From assembly GCF_038007965.1 (NCBI RefSeq), contig NZ_JBBOYD010000001.1, forward strand, positions 2,768,501-2,832,500: a stretch of DNA of 64,000 bases. Reading direction: 5' to 3'. Shown here piece after piece: positions 49,092 to 58,428 of this stretch (the stretch's first letter is position 1; each line of letters begins with the position of its first letter). The notes under the pieces are model-generated. The model was not told where the DNA came from, did not search any database, and saw only the letters and a list, made by a program, of their open reading frames with translations. Source of the stretch: Niallia sp. FSL W8-0635 (GTDB taxonomy: Bacteria; Bacillota; Bacilli; Bacillales; Cytobacillaceae). The translations under genes were made by a program, and so were the position numbers.

Positions 49092-49679
49092 TCACCCTTT
49101 TCTCATTCTCTTATGGTAAAAATAGCGATCAATCAAAATCCCACCTATACAAGAGAAAATGGTTGCAATTATGGTTGGTCCTACTATATCTGTCGGTGAC
49201 GCAGAATGGTAATTCATTCTGATTGCAATTACCGTTGTCGGAATTAAGGTAATACATGATGTGTTTAGGGCAAGAAAGGTAATCATACTGCTGCTTGCTG
49301 TATTCTTGCCCCCATTTAATCTTTTCAATTCTTCCATTGCTTTAATCCCTAGCGGTGTTGCCGCATTCCCTAATCCAAAAATATTAGCAATCATATTTGA
49401 TAATATATACCCCATTGCAGGATGATTCTTCGGAACCTCTGGAAAAAGCTTTGCTACTATTGGTCTAAATAGGTTGGTAAGTTTTTGGAGTAACCCTGCC
49501 TGCTCCGCTATTTTCATCATCCCAAGCCAGAAAACAAGTACACTAATCAGTCCAATACATATTGTTACTGCTTCCTTAGCACCAGAAAAAATCGCCTTAT
49601 TCACTTCATCCATTGTTCCATTAATAGCAGCAAAAACAATGCCAATAATGGCAAGGGCTGCCCAAATATAATTAACCAT
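49092..49679 (-). CDS. spmA: Spore maturation protein A
   Basis: 195-residue membrane protein, partner of SpmB in spore core dehydration. Features are FSGAKEAVTICIGLISVLVF, NMIANIFGLGNAATPLGIKA and LNTSCITLIPTT, all family signatures. ATG 49679 overlaps the dacB stop by 8 bp, so translation is coupled; the TTG at 49688 is less likely. Operon dacB-spmA-spmB as in B. subtilis, where it is SigE-driven. Confidence 0.93.
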   Translation of the reverse strand: MVNYIWAALAIIGIVFAAINGTMDEVNKAIFSGAKEAVTICIGLISVLVFWLGMMKIAEQAGLLQKLTNLFRPIVAKLFPEVPKNHPAMGYILSNMIANIFGLGNAATPLGIKAMEELKRLNGGKNTASSSMITFLALNTSCITLIPTTVIAIRMNYHSASPTDIVGPTIIATIFSCIGGILIDRYFYHKRMRKG

Positions 49680-50823
49680 CCTTGCCAACCCCAGTCATTG
49701 CCATAAACATATTCTTAAAATAATCTAAAAAGCTTTTTGATTCTTTTTTCTTATCATGTTTAAAATGAATCGGGACACTATCAACGAGCTTATCATCTAA
49801 ATATATTTTTGCTTCACCAACTATTTCAGGTACGACCTCTTGATTTCTTTGCCAATCTTTCTTAACCTTTGTCAATTTATACTCTACCTTAAATAAATCT
49901 TCCTCTTTCTTTGTAACAGGGAAATCAACAGTTGATTTTAAATAAACTTTATTTTTATAAAACTTATCTTTAACTGTTTTTATTTTCCCTTCCTCTACTA
50001 CTTGTACCATCTTATATTGTTTAAATGCCGTTTCAAACATATTGATATGATCGTCCCAGTCATCAGGATCATTTAAAGTTACAGCTATATAGGACACACC
50101 ATCCTTTTCAGCCGTACTTACTAGCGTTCTTTTTGCTCTCTTCGTGTAACCTGTTTTCCCACCGGTCGAATATTCATATAGACTCGTTAAAAGTTTATTT
50201 TTATTTTTCCAGACCCGATCCCATTTATTGTTGGAGCTTTCAGAACGATAGCTTTCTGTCCCAGCAATTTTTTTGTATGTATCATTCTTCATTGCATAAC
50301 GGGTAAGTAAAGCCATATCATAGGCAGTTGAAAAATGATCTTCATGATCATCAAGTCCATGTGGGTTAGCAAAATGAGTATTTTTCATTCCAATTTCTTC
50401 TGCCTTTTGATTCATTAAATAAACAAAGCCATCTAAACTCCCACCAACTGTTTCAGCAATAGCAACTGCCGCATCATTTCCAGAACGAAGCATTAATCCA
50501 TATACAAGATCTTCTAATTTAATTTTTTCTCCTTCTTGTAAGTAGATAGACGATCCTTCTGCTCTAATGGCATTATTACTAACAGTCACGGTTTCATCTA
50601 ATTTTCCAGACTCAATAGCAAGGATTGCCGTCATTATTTTTGTTATACTAGCAATTCTTCTTTGTGTATGTGCATCCTTTTCAAAAATAACTCGTCCAGA
50701 ATCTTGTTCCATTAAAATAGCACTTTGCGCACTAACGTACATTTGGGCGCTGCTATTTTGTGGAATAGCAAGGAACAGAATGGAGGTAATGATAGTAAGA
50801 ATAATAAATTTACGTGATTTCAT
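49672..50823 (-). CDS. dacB: Sporulation D-alanyl-D-alanine carboxypeptidase DacB
   Basis: Penicillin-binding protein 5* type that trims stem peptides to set cortex cross-linking. Signal peptide at residues 1-26 (IILTIITSILFLAIPQNSSA). Active-site motifs are ASITKIMTA (SxxK), RSGNDAAVA (SxN) and TGGKTGYTKRA (KTG). A C-terminal beta domain follows from about residue 265. 383 residues, matching B. subtilis DacB (382) and not the vegetative DacA (443). Confidence 0.93.
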   Translation of the reverse strand: MKSRKFIILTIITSILFLAIPQNSSAQMYVSAQSAILMEQDSGRVIFEKDAHTQRRIASITKIMTAILAIESGKLDETVTVSNNAIRAEGSSIYLQEGEKIKLEDLVYGLMLRSGNDAAVAIAETVGGSLDGFVYLMNQKAEEIGMKNTHFANPHGLDDHEDHFSTAYDMALLTRYAMKNDTYKKIAGTESYRSESSNNKWDRVWKNKNKLLTSLYEYSTGGKTGYTKRAKRTLVSTAEKDGVSYIAVTLNDPDDWDDHINMFETAFKQYKMVQVVEEGKIKTVKDKFYKNKVYLKSTVDFPVTKKEEDLFKVEYKLTKVKKDWQRNQEVVPEIVGEAKIYLDDKLVDSVPIHFKHDKKKESKSFLDYFKNMFMAMTGVGKDG

Positions 50824-50910
50824 TTAACACAACCTCGTCTCCTTTTATGGTTTGTACAAGTTTATGAAAAAAAAGACAGGCATATGACTAATAAATTTAT
50901 GCTTTATTAG

Positions 50911-50948
50911 CAAATAAAAAAAATGTAGCCCAGATTAATGAGCTACAT
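50911..50948 (-). terminator. Intrinsic terminator of the superoxide dismutase gene
   Basis: ATGTAGC pairs with GCTACAT around a loop of about 12 nt, followed by TTTTTTTTATTT on the minus strand. Confidence 0.75.
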
Positions 50949-51019
50949 ACTGAAGACGGATTTTATTTTTTCTTTAACATTAGCTTTTATAACACATTCG
51001 TATTTACTGACTTTTCCCG

Positions 51020-51913
51020 TTAATAAGGTCTCCATTTTAATTCACTAGCCTTTAAAAATCTACTTTCAACATCCTTCCAATTAACAATATTCCACCAATT
51101 TTCTATATATTGTCCTTTATTGTTTTTATACTGCAAATAGTAAGCATGTTCCCAAACATCAAGTACTAACAACGGAATAGTATCCCATTGTGTTAAGAGC
51201 ATATGACGTTCCGATTGAAGAACTTCTAAATGCCTAGCTCTTGGAGACCAAACTAGAAGTGCCCAGCCAACCCCCTCTACCGCTTTTGCTGCTTCTGAGA
51301 AATGTTGCTTAAAAGCTTTGAAACTACCGAAATAATTCTTAATCTCCTCCATTAATGCCCCTTTAGGCTCCCCTCCACCATTTGGGCTCATATTATTCCA
51401 GAAAATTGTATGAAGATAATGTCCCGAACCATGAAAAGCAAGTTCCCTCGACCAATGTTTAACAAGGGAAAAGTCATTATTCTTTCTTGCTGCTTTTAGT
51501 TTTTCTTCCGCCTTGTTTAACCCATCTACATAGGCTTGATGATGCTTCTGATGATGTAGCTCCATTATTTCTTTTGTGATATAAGGCTCTAGAGCATTAT
51601 ATCCATAAGGTAATTTGGGCAATTGATGATTTCCAGCGGCAACGCTTGGCACTTTCATAAATATTGTTCCCAGCTGCTGTCTTTGCGCAAAGTAACTTTC
51701 CATCTGATCATGAAGATCCTCTGCCTCATGCTGAATTCTAATTAATTCTTCCGTTTCGATTGGTCGTCGTTGAACTCCTTCCATTAACTGCGAAAATTTA
51801 TCAAGCCTTTTCCAAATACTTTCTTCCTTTTGGACTTCTTCTGCTTCTAATAAGCTTTTTAATTGCTGGTTCCAAATTAAAACATTTCTAACATATTCAT
51901 TGTAACTACTCAT
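51020..51913 (-). CDS. Fe/Mn superoxide dismutase with N-terminal extension
   Basis: Converts superoxide to peroxide and oxygen. The catalytic part begins near residue 95 (LPKLPYGYNALEPYI). The four metal ligands are visible: the histidine in MELHHQKHHQAYVDGL, the histidine in LAFHGSGHYLHTIFWN, and Asp plus His in LVLDVWEHAYYLQY. A helical extension of about 90 residues with many Glu and Gln precedes it, similar to the extended SodF type of Bacillus. No signal peptide. It occupies the place of ypuI between dacB and scpB in B. subtilis. Single gene with its own terminator. Confidence 0.9.
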   Translation of the reverse strand: MSSYNEYVRNVLIWNQQLKSLLEAEEVQKEESIWKRLDKFSQLMEGVQRRPIETEELIRIQHEAEDLHDQMESYFAQRQQLGTIFMKVPSVAAGNHQLPKLPYGYNALEPYITKEIMELHHQKHHQAYVDGLNKAEEKLKAARKNNDFSLVKHWSRELAFHGSGHYLHTIFWNNMSPNGGGEPKGALMEEIKNYFGSFKAFKQHFSEAAKAVEGVGWALLVWSPRARHLEVLQSERHMLLTQWDTIPLLVLDVWEHAYYLQYKNNKGQYIENWWNIVNWKDVESRFLKASELKWRPY

Positions 51914-52040
51914 CTATATGTCAACTCCATTCCCTCCATAATCGTTCTTATAAAAGGTATGACAAAAGGATGAGCATCATGTCTTTAAAATAGTGTCCAT
52001 ATGGAACTTGATTAACAAAAAAAGGATTGAAAAAATTAAA

Positions 52041-52074
52041 CTAAAAAGGTATCTAAGCTAATGCCTAGATACCC
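52041..52074 (-). terminator. Intrinsic terminator of scpAB
   Basis: GGTATCTA pairs with TAGATACC around a 10-nt loop, followed by TTTTTAG on the minus strand. Confidence 0.8.
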
Positions 52075-52078
52075 GTTC

Positions 52079-52660
52079 TTAGTCTTCTATTTGCTGAAAA
52101 GATTCAAAAAATAAATCTGCTTCTTCTTGATTGAATTCTTCTTCTTTCTCTGTCAGCGGAGGCAATTCCCCCAAATTCTTTAATCCAAAGTGATCTAGAA
52201 ATTCCTTTGTTGTTCCATAAAGAATCGCTCTACCTGCCCCTTCTGCTCTACCAACTTCTTTAATTAGCGCTTTAGCTGAAAGCGTATGAAGAGGTCTTTC
52301 TGTTTTTACTCCTCTAATTTCCTCAATTTCTGCACGTGTAATCGGCTGTTTATATGCAATAATAGCCAACGTTTCTAAAGCAGCCTGCGATAGAGTAGAA
52401 GCATGAGGAGACTCCACTAATTTTTTTAGATACTCTGAATGCTCTTTCTTCGTGCCGAATTGATAGGTACCTGCTATTTCAATAATGGATATTCCTCTTG
52501 TTTTATCTTTACGATAATTTTTTACTAGCTCATCTACTAATTGCTCTACCTCTAATTGCTCCATATCTAGGACATGCATTAATTGCTTGATAGTTAACCC
52601 TTCATCCCCTGCTGCAAATAAAAGACTCTCCACTATCGCTTTCCAATCATTCACTTTCAA
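52079..52660 (-). CDS. scpB: Segregation and condensation protein B
   Basis: Winged-helix subunit of the SMC-ScpAB condensin complex that organises and segregates the chromosome. [20 protein letters not shown] at the start and [19 protein letters not shown] are diagnostic. The frame is open to 52723 inside scpA. Homologues begin just before NDWKAIVE, so I place the start at TTG 52660, with TTG 52672 and GTG 52654 as alternatives. The start overlaps the scpA stop region, giving coupled translation. Confidence 0.9.
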   Translation of the reverse strand: MKVNDWKAIVESLLFAAGDEGLTIKQLMHVLDMEQLEVEQLVDELVKNYRKDKTRGISIIEIAGTYQFGTKKEHSEYLKKLVESPHASTLSQAALETLAIIAYKQPITRAEIEEIRGVKTERPLHTLSAKALIKEVGRAEGAGRAILYGTTKEFLDHFGLKNLGELPPLTEKEEEFNQEEADLFFESFQQIED

Positions 52661-52664
52661 TCTT

Positions 52665-53417
52665 TTATTCAACTTCCTTTCCCATAACAAAAATATCTGC
52701 GAAGTTTCCTTCCTGTTCCACAAATATTTGTCGACGCTTTAAAAGTTCTAGTATTGCCAAAAAAGTCACAACGATATGTGATTTAGTCGCAACTGGAAAA
52801 AGTTCATCAAATGATGTTCTGCCTTTTCTATTCCGTAAAAATCCGACTATTTCTTCCATTCGATTTTCAATTGGGATTTCTTGCCTCGTAATTTTTGTTG
52901 CAAGTGGCGCCTGTAATTTCTTTCGTTTAAGCAATTTTTGAAAGGCAGCCAGCATATCATATAAAGATACATCTAACTCTTGTTTTGCGTTATCTTCTTT
53001 ATTTAAACTAAAATCCGATAAATCACTTGGAGGTTTCGTAAAAATTAGCCCTCTTTCTAATTCCATCTCTTTTAAATCGTCTGCTGCCTCTTTAAATTTA
53101 CGATATTCTACTAACCTTTCAATTAGTTCTTCTCGTGAATCTTCTTCCGGCTCATAGATTAAATCGTCGTCAAGCAAATCTTCCTCATGCTTTGGGAGGA
53201 GCATTTTACTTTTAATCGCTAAAAGAGTTGCTGCCATTACCAAAAACTCACTTGCCACATCCAATTGTAGCACTTGCATTGCGTGAACATATTCTAAATA
53301 TTGTTCTGTAATTTCTGTTACGTTAATATCATAAATATCAATTTCTAATTTATTGATTAAATGAAGAAGCAAATCTAACGGTCCTTCAAAACTATCAATT
53401 TTCACATTATATTGCAT
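52665..53417 (-). CDS. scpA: Segregation and condensation protein A
   Basis: Kleisin subunit that bridges the SMC heads. The N-terminal signature is [20 protein letters not shown] followed by [19 protein letters not shown] central acidic linker ([15 protein letters not shown]) and a C-terminal winged helix ([19 protein letters not shown]) complete the kleisin architecture. 250 residues. RBS GGTGAG at 5 nt. First gene of scpAB. Confidence 0.95.
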   Translation of the reverse strand: MQYNVKIDSFEGPLDLLLHLINKLEIDIYDINVTEITEQYLEYVHAMQVLQLDVASEFLVMAATLLAIKSKMLLPKHEEDLLDDDLIYEPEEDSREELIERLVEYRKFKEAADDLKEMELERGLIFTKPPSDLSDFSLNKEDNAKQELDVSLYDMLAAFQKLLKRKKLQAPLATKITRQEIPIENRMEEIVGFLRNRKGRTSFDELFPVATKSHIVVTFLAILELLKRRQIFVEQEGNFADIFVMGKEVE

Positions 53418-53630
53418 ATTCTCACCAAAATCCTAATAGATTACCCTTAACTTAATAATGATAGTATTAGTATAGAAAAAACACAATAGTTATCCAACAG
53501 AAAAATCATCCAATTCTCTATTTTAAGGCTAATAATTTCATTTTTTATTATTTATCGATATAATAACAACCATATATATGGTCGTAAATATTGAAACCAA
53601 ACTATCTTTTATTATTATAAGGAGACGATT

Positions 53631-54146
53631 ATGTACCCAAAGGAATATATACAATTTCTCGTTCATTTTCATGGAGATCAAGATTTTTTCGAATGTCATG
53701 AAATATTAGAGGAATATTGGAAAAAGGTTGATAATCAGAATAAGGAGTCCCTCTGGGTTGCATTCATTCTGATGGCAGTTTCTGCCTACCATCACCGCAG
53801 AGAAAATTATAAGGGAGCGGAAAAAACAATAAAAAAAAGCAGAGCGCTTTTTGAAAAATTCAAAGAAGACATAGGTAAACTTGGTCTTGATGGAACTAGG
53901 TTAATCACTTTATTACAGAAACAAAATTATTTTATCGAACAAAAACAAATCTTTCATCCGTATCACTTACCGATTTCTGATTTAAGCCTAGAAAATCACT
54001 GTATAGAATTAGCACATTCGATGGGCATGAGCTGGAAAAATAGCGAAATTATTTCTCCTAACATAATTCATCGTCATTTGACTCGAGATAGAAGCTCGGT
54101 AATTCAGGAACGTGAAAAAGCAATTCAGAAGAGACAAAAATCTTAA
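53631..54146 (+). CDS. ypuF: DUF309 family protein YpuF
   Basis: 171-residue helical protein with the DUF309 signature HFHGDQDFFECHEILEEYWK near residue 13 and WVAFILMAVSAYHHRRENYK. The conserved His and Glu residues suggest metal binding, but no activity is established. RBS AAGGAGA. It is on the plus strand and faces away from scpA and toward ribT. Confidence 0.85.
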   Translation: MYPKEYIQFLVHFHGDQDFFECHEILEEYWKKVDNQNKESLWVAFILMAVSAYHHRRENYKGAEKTIKKSRALFEKFKEDIGKLGLDGTRLITLLQKQNYFIEQKQIFHPYHLPISDLSLENHCIELAHSMGMSWKNSEIISPNIIHRHLTRDRSSVIQEREKAIQKRQKS

Positions 54147-54164
54147 CCTCAAGCCAAGAATAAT

Positions 54165-54229
54165 AAAAGAGACCCTCTCATGTGGAAAGACCTTTCATGG
54201 TTTTCCCATATAGGAGCAGTCTCTTTTTT

Positions 54230-54230
<1 letters not shown>
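54165..54230. terminator. Shared terminator between ypuF and ribT
   Basis: AAAAGAGAC pairs with GTCTCTTTT; inside, TGGAAA and TTTCC arms form a nested stem. It is between two convergent genes and has A and T runs on both sides. Confidence 0.7.
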
Positions 54231-55350
<1,120 letters not shown>

Positions 55351-56217
55351 ATGAAAAAAAATAAAATTCTACTTATGGTACTTACTTTCTTACTATTACT
55401 ACCAATTCCAGCGTATGCAGATGTCGCGGTTGGCGATATGATTGTTACCCTCGGAGAAAATTTAACAGCGGAACAAAAACAACTTTTATTAACAGAAATG
55501 AATGCTCCAGAGGGTGTTGAAATTATAACTGTTTCCAACCAAGAGGAACATCAATATCTAGGAAATTATATCTCAAAATCGTTAATTGGTACTAGAGCTA
55601 TATCTTCTTCTGCCATTACAATGGGGGACAAAGGTACTGGTATTCAAGTGACAACGAAAAATATTAACTGGGTAACCGATGAAATGTACATTAATGCATT
55701 GATTACTGCCGGGATAAAGGATGCGAAAATTTATATTACCGCACCAATCGAGGTTTCAGGCACAGCTGCCTTAACAGGTATTATTAAAGCATATGAAGTT
55801 TCAACTGATACAGTAATTCCAGAAGACGTAAAACAGGCTGCAAATGAAGAGATGGTAGAAACAGCTAATCTAGGCGAGGATATTGGAAAAGAAGAAGCTA
55901 CTGCTTTAATGGCAAAAATTAAAGAACAGATAGCAGAGGAAAAACCGCAGACCGTGGAAGAAGTACAAACAATTATTCAAGATTCTGCTAAAGAATTAAA
56001 TATTACTTTAACAGATGAACAGTTACAGAGCCTTATTTCTTTCTTTAATAAACTAAAAGAGCTTAACATAGACTGGAATCAAGTAGGAAATCAACTTAAT
56101 GATGCAAAGGATAAACTGACTGGCTATTTGGAAAGTGAAGAAGGAAAAGGTTTTCTAGCAAAGATTAAAGAAGTATTTGCCAGTATCGTGGATGCAATCA
56201 AATCTTTCTTTTCCTAA
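55351..56217 (+). CDS. ypuA: Secreted DUF1002 protein YpuA
   Basis: 288-residue exported protein. Signal peptide KNKILLMVLTFLLLLPIPAYA at residues 3-23. The DUF1002 core has VTLGENLTAEQKQLLLTEMN, GIKDAKIYITAPIEVSGTAAL and the helical C-terminus (LSISFFNKL region). RBS GGAGGG. It resembles B. subtilis YpuA, located between ppiB/lysA and the rib region. Function unknown; probably envelope-related. Confidence 0.87.
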   Translation: MKKNKILLMVLTFLLLLPIPAYADVAVGDMIVTLGENLTAEQKQLLLTEMNAPEGVEIITVSNQEEHQYLGNYISKSLIGTRAISSSAITMGDKGTGIQVTTKNINWVTDEMYINALITAGIKDAKIYITAPIEVSGTAALTGIIKAYEVSTDTVIPEDVKQAANEEMVETANLGEDIGKEEATALMAKIKEQIAEEKPQTVEEVQTIIQDSAKELNITLTDEQLQSLISFFNKLKELNIDWNQVGNQLNDAKDKLTGYLESEEGKGFLAKIKEVFASIVDAIKSFFS

Positions 56218-56389
56218 AGATTTAATTGCATTGTAGTCGTTTAAAAGAGAAAAGAGGCTGGGAAAAAACTAAATAGCCAATCTGTAAAGACGAACAATCT
56301 CTAATTTAGCGCTTAAATAAAGGTTCCTTTTATACAATGGTTATTTATGTTTTAAATATAGTCAGGTGTATAAACTATTTTGTTCCATT

Positions 56390-56510
56390 GCGCTACAAAC
56401 ACTCGCTTTCCGCGGGGAGGAAGCTGAGCCTCCTCGGCTTCGCCTGTGGGGTCTCAGCCTTTCCTCTATTTCCCGCAGGAGTCGAGTGTTTTCCGCTCCA
56501 TTCCACTCCG
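56390..56510 (-). repeat. GC-rich Bacillus-type intergenic repeat, copy A
   Basis: On the minus strand it reads CACTCGACTCCTGCGGGAAA, GGCTGAGACCCCACAGGC, GCTCAGC and CCGCGGAAAGCGAGTGTTTG. Its core CGAGTGT arms are complementary at the two ends (56397-56405 and 56483-56491). It is homologous to copy B in the opposite orientation. Confidence 0.8.
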
Positions 56511-56578
56511 TTATTAAAGGCAATTTCCTAAAAAAATATTGTTTTTTTAATAAAAAATAAATTAGTAGGAGATATGAA

Positions 56579-56695
56579 GCAGCCTGAATACACGTAGACT
56601 CCTGTGGGATTAGCGAGACAGCCTGAGACCCTGCAGGCCAAAGGCCGAAGCGGCTCAGCGCGAGCCCCACGGAAAGCGGAGTGTATTCAGGCTGC
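56579..56695 (+). repeat. GC-rich Bacillus-type intergenic repeat, copy B
   Basis: Bounded by perfect 15-bp inverted ends GCAGCCTGAATACAC and GTGTATTCAGGCTGC. Core blocks GACTCCTGTGGGA, GAGACCCTGCAGGC and CCCCACGGAAAGCG match copy A in inverse. From memory the family is common in intergenic DNA of Bacillus relatives. Confidence 0.85.
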
Positions 56696-56736
56696 GGGTG
56701 ATCCAACTGAAACAGCTTTTTAAAAAGCTAATTAAA

Positions 56737-56779
56737 AAGCCAAACAATCATACGAAATTTCGTGTAATTGTTTGGCTTT
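56737..56779. repeat. Perfect palindromic hairpin inside the repeat island
   Basis: AAAGCCAAACAAT pairs with ATTGTTTGGCTTT and the centre ACGAAATTTCGT is itself a 12-bp palindrome. It could act as a bidirectional terminator or as a recombination hot spot. Confidence 0.65.
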
Positions 56780-56944
56780 CACCTGGGCTGGAATACTTAT
56801 GTCCCAGCCTCTTTCCTACGATTAGTCAAGTAGTTATTAAAAAATATTTGAACTTGATAGTACTATTTTTGAGCATGACAAATAACCTCAGCTATTCTAT
56901 TAAATTTTTCAAACTGAGGTATTGTGTGGTATACTTTTTATGTG

Positions 56945-58162
56945 TTATTGGTCCTTAGAGACCGTGTACGAGTATTCGTACTTTGTATTGTTCCTGACCA
57001 TGGAATAGATACATTTCAATAGCTTGTTCATGCAAGCTACAGTGGCAACCCTGTCCTTTTTGGCCTGAGGTTGCTTTTTTAATTTATAATAATAATCCAC
57101 AATATGATTGGGGGCAGCTTTTTGTTGGCGTATCATGTTCTTAACGATAAGATATAAGACTTTTCTTCCTTTTGGATTTCCACGTTTATTGATATGGTCT
57201 TGACCTGCATATTTACCAGATTGATACCTTCTAATATCTATGCCGATAAAGGCGTTCACTTTTTTATGATTAGAAAAGCGTGACAGATCGCCTATCTCAC
57301 CAATAAGGAGTGCTGCGCTAATCTCCCCAATGCCAGGAAAGCTAGTAAGTAACTGGAATTCCGAAAGTTGTCGGGCCTTCACAATTAATTGTTCGGAAAC
57401 CATTTTTTTCTCCTCTAATAGATGAAGAAGTTGTCGTGCATAATATTGAACTTTTTGAGTTGGAACACTATCTGGTGAAACAGCTGGATAAGATTCTTGC
57501 GCGTATTCAATGATTAACTTCGCCTTCTCCATAGCTCGATTTTCTGATATCTTCTTATGCGTAGTTTTCATCAATAAATTTTTAATCTTGGTTCTACTTG
57601 TCTGTAATACTAATTCAGGATGTGGAAATAACTCTATTAGTGTTAAAGCATAAGGTGTTACTCTACTGGAAAAGAATCGTTCAAGCTCCGGAAAGCTTAC
57701 TTGAAGTGCATGGTGCAAGTACATCCGAGTATGTTTTATTTGTCCTTCTATTTCTTGATAAAAGCGCGAAAGATCACGAAGTTCTGTATAAATTTCAGGT
57801 TGTTGTACTTTTTCTGATCGATCCACAAATGGATGAATTTGTGCTAATTTATGGGCATCATGTTTGTCTGTTTTCCAGCTTCTGAGTGTTCCCTGTTCTA
57901 GTTGTTTCTTGGCTTCCAGAGGATTTAATAAGAAATAGGTTAAATTGTTTTTCTGACAAAAGGTCTCCACTGGCTTCGAATATATACCAGTTGATTCGAA
58001 AACAATTTTAGGTTCTTCTGGAAGGCTATGAATCTCTTCCAGTAATGCTTGAAACCCAAACTTATTGTGAAGTATTTCCCCTTCTGAAAGACATGTTTGA
58101 CCGTCATATAAGACTTTGTAACTTTTCCCCATAGAAATATCTAAAGCAATAATTAATTCCAA
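56945..58162 (-). CDS. IS110-family transposase (DEDD recombinase)
   Basis: About 405 residues. The N-terminal RuvC-like DEDD domain has D8 (IALDISMG), E56 (VFESTGIYS) and D99/D102 (WKTDKHDAHKL). The C-terminal transposase_20 domain has SFPGIGEISAALLIGEIGD, FIGID and the presumed catalytic serine in RYQSGKYAG, then NKRGNPKGRKVLYL. The frame is intact. TTG 58162, with GAGAGG 7 nt before, is a better start than the GTG at 58204. Elements of this family are guided by a bridge RNA encoded in their own non-coding end. Confidence 0.92.
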   Translation of the reverse strand: MELIIALDISMGKSYKVLYDGQTCLSEGEILHNKFGFQALLEEIHSLPEEPKIVFESTGIYSKPVETFCQKNNLTYFLLNPLEAKKQLEQGTLRSWKTDKHDAHKLAQIHPFVDRSEKVQQPEIYTELRDLSRFYQEIEGQIKHTRMYLHHALQVSFPELERFFSSRVTPYALTLIELFPHPELVLQTSRTKIKNLLMKTTHKKISENRAMEKAKLIIEYAQESYPAVSPDSVPTQKVQYYARQLLHLLEEKKMVSEQLIVKARQLSEFQLLTSFPGIGEISAALLIGEIGDLSRFSNHKKVNAFIGIDIRRYQSGKYAGQDHINKRGNPKGRKVLYLIVKNMIRQQKAAPNHIVDYYYKLKKQPQAKKDRVATVACMNKLLKCIYSMVRNNTKYEYSYTVSKDQ

Positions 58163-58365
58163 TGTTTTTCCTCTCTCTTCTTTATCATTTTGAAAGATCT
58201 TCACTTATTCATTTCGATTCCAATTTCCTATACACGAGCTCTTTGGCCCCAACATACTTAAAGCTGATTCAAAAATGAAAGCGAAGAAGCTCCGTTTATC
58301 ATTCGGATTCGAGATCCCTGAGGCTGGTCGAGCTTTCTTTCACTTCTCACTATAACTTAAAAAAG
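58163..58365 (-). ncRNA. Candidate bridge-RNA region upstream of the IS110 transposase
   Basis: On the minus strand GAAAG-AAGCTC (near 58340) pairs with GAGCTT-CTTTC (near 58285), enclosing a 38-nt internal loop segment with CAGCCTCAGGGATCTCGAAT. Further arms follow (GAATCAGCTT; GGGGCC; GAGCTCG). The region is richer in GC than its flanks and non-coding. IS110-group elements encode their bridge RNA upstream of the transposase, so position and structure agree. The limits are approximate. Confidence 0.4.
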
Positions 58366-58407
58366 AAAAATAGTGGGCAAAGTCATCCGTCGATGACCTT
58401 ACCCACT
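58366..58407 (-). terminator. Intrinsic terminator of lysA
   Basis: AGTGGGTAAGGTCATC pairs with GATGACTTTGCCCACT around a 4-nt loop, followed by TTTTTCTTTTTT on the minus strand. Confidence 0.88.
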
Positions 58408-58428
58408 AATCTTAGTATGTTTTCTACA

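Larger units (their letters stand above)
56251..56814. repeat. Nested repeat island with 13-bp terminal inverted repeats
   Basis: AAAGAGGCTGGGA at 56251-56263 is exactly inverted at 56802-56814 (TCCCAGCCTCTTT). The island of about 564 bp contains two GC-rich repeat copies in opposite orientation and a palindromic hairpin (56737-56779). GC content is well above the surroundings. It has no gene. It lies between ypuA and the IS110 transposase. Confidence 0.75.
56815..58365 (-). mobile_element. IS110-family insertion sequence (approximate limits)
   Basis: One transposase gene (56945-58162) with about 130 bp after it and about 200 bp of foldable sequence before it. Exact ends cannot be fixed because IS110 elements often lack terminal inverted repeats and target duplications. 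The lysA terminator (58366-58407) sets the outer limit on one side and the repeat island on the other. A CCTCAG/CTGAGG stem (56887-56920) lies near the 3' end. Confidence 0.7.

Noticed and set aside
56337..56706. Several overlapping frames in the GC-rich repeats (both strands)
   Set aside because: They result from the high GC of the inverted repeat copies; no RBS and no recognisable product.
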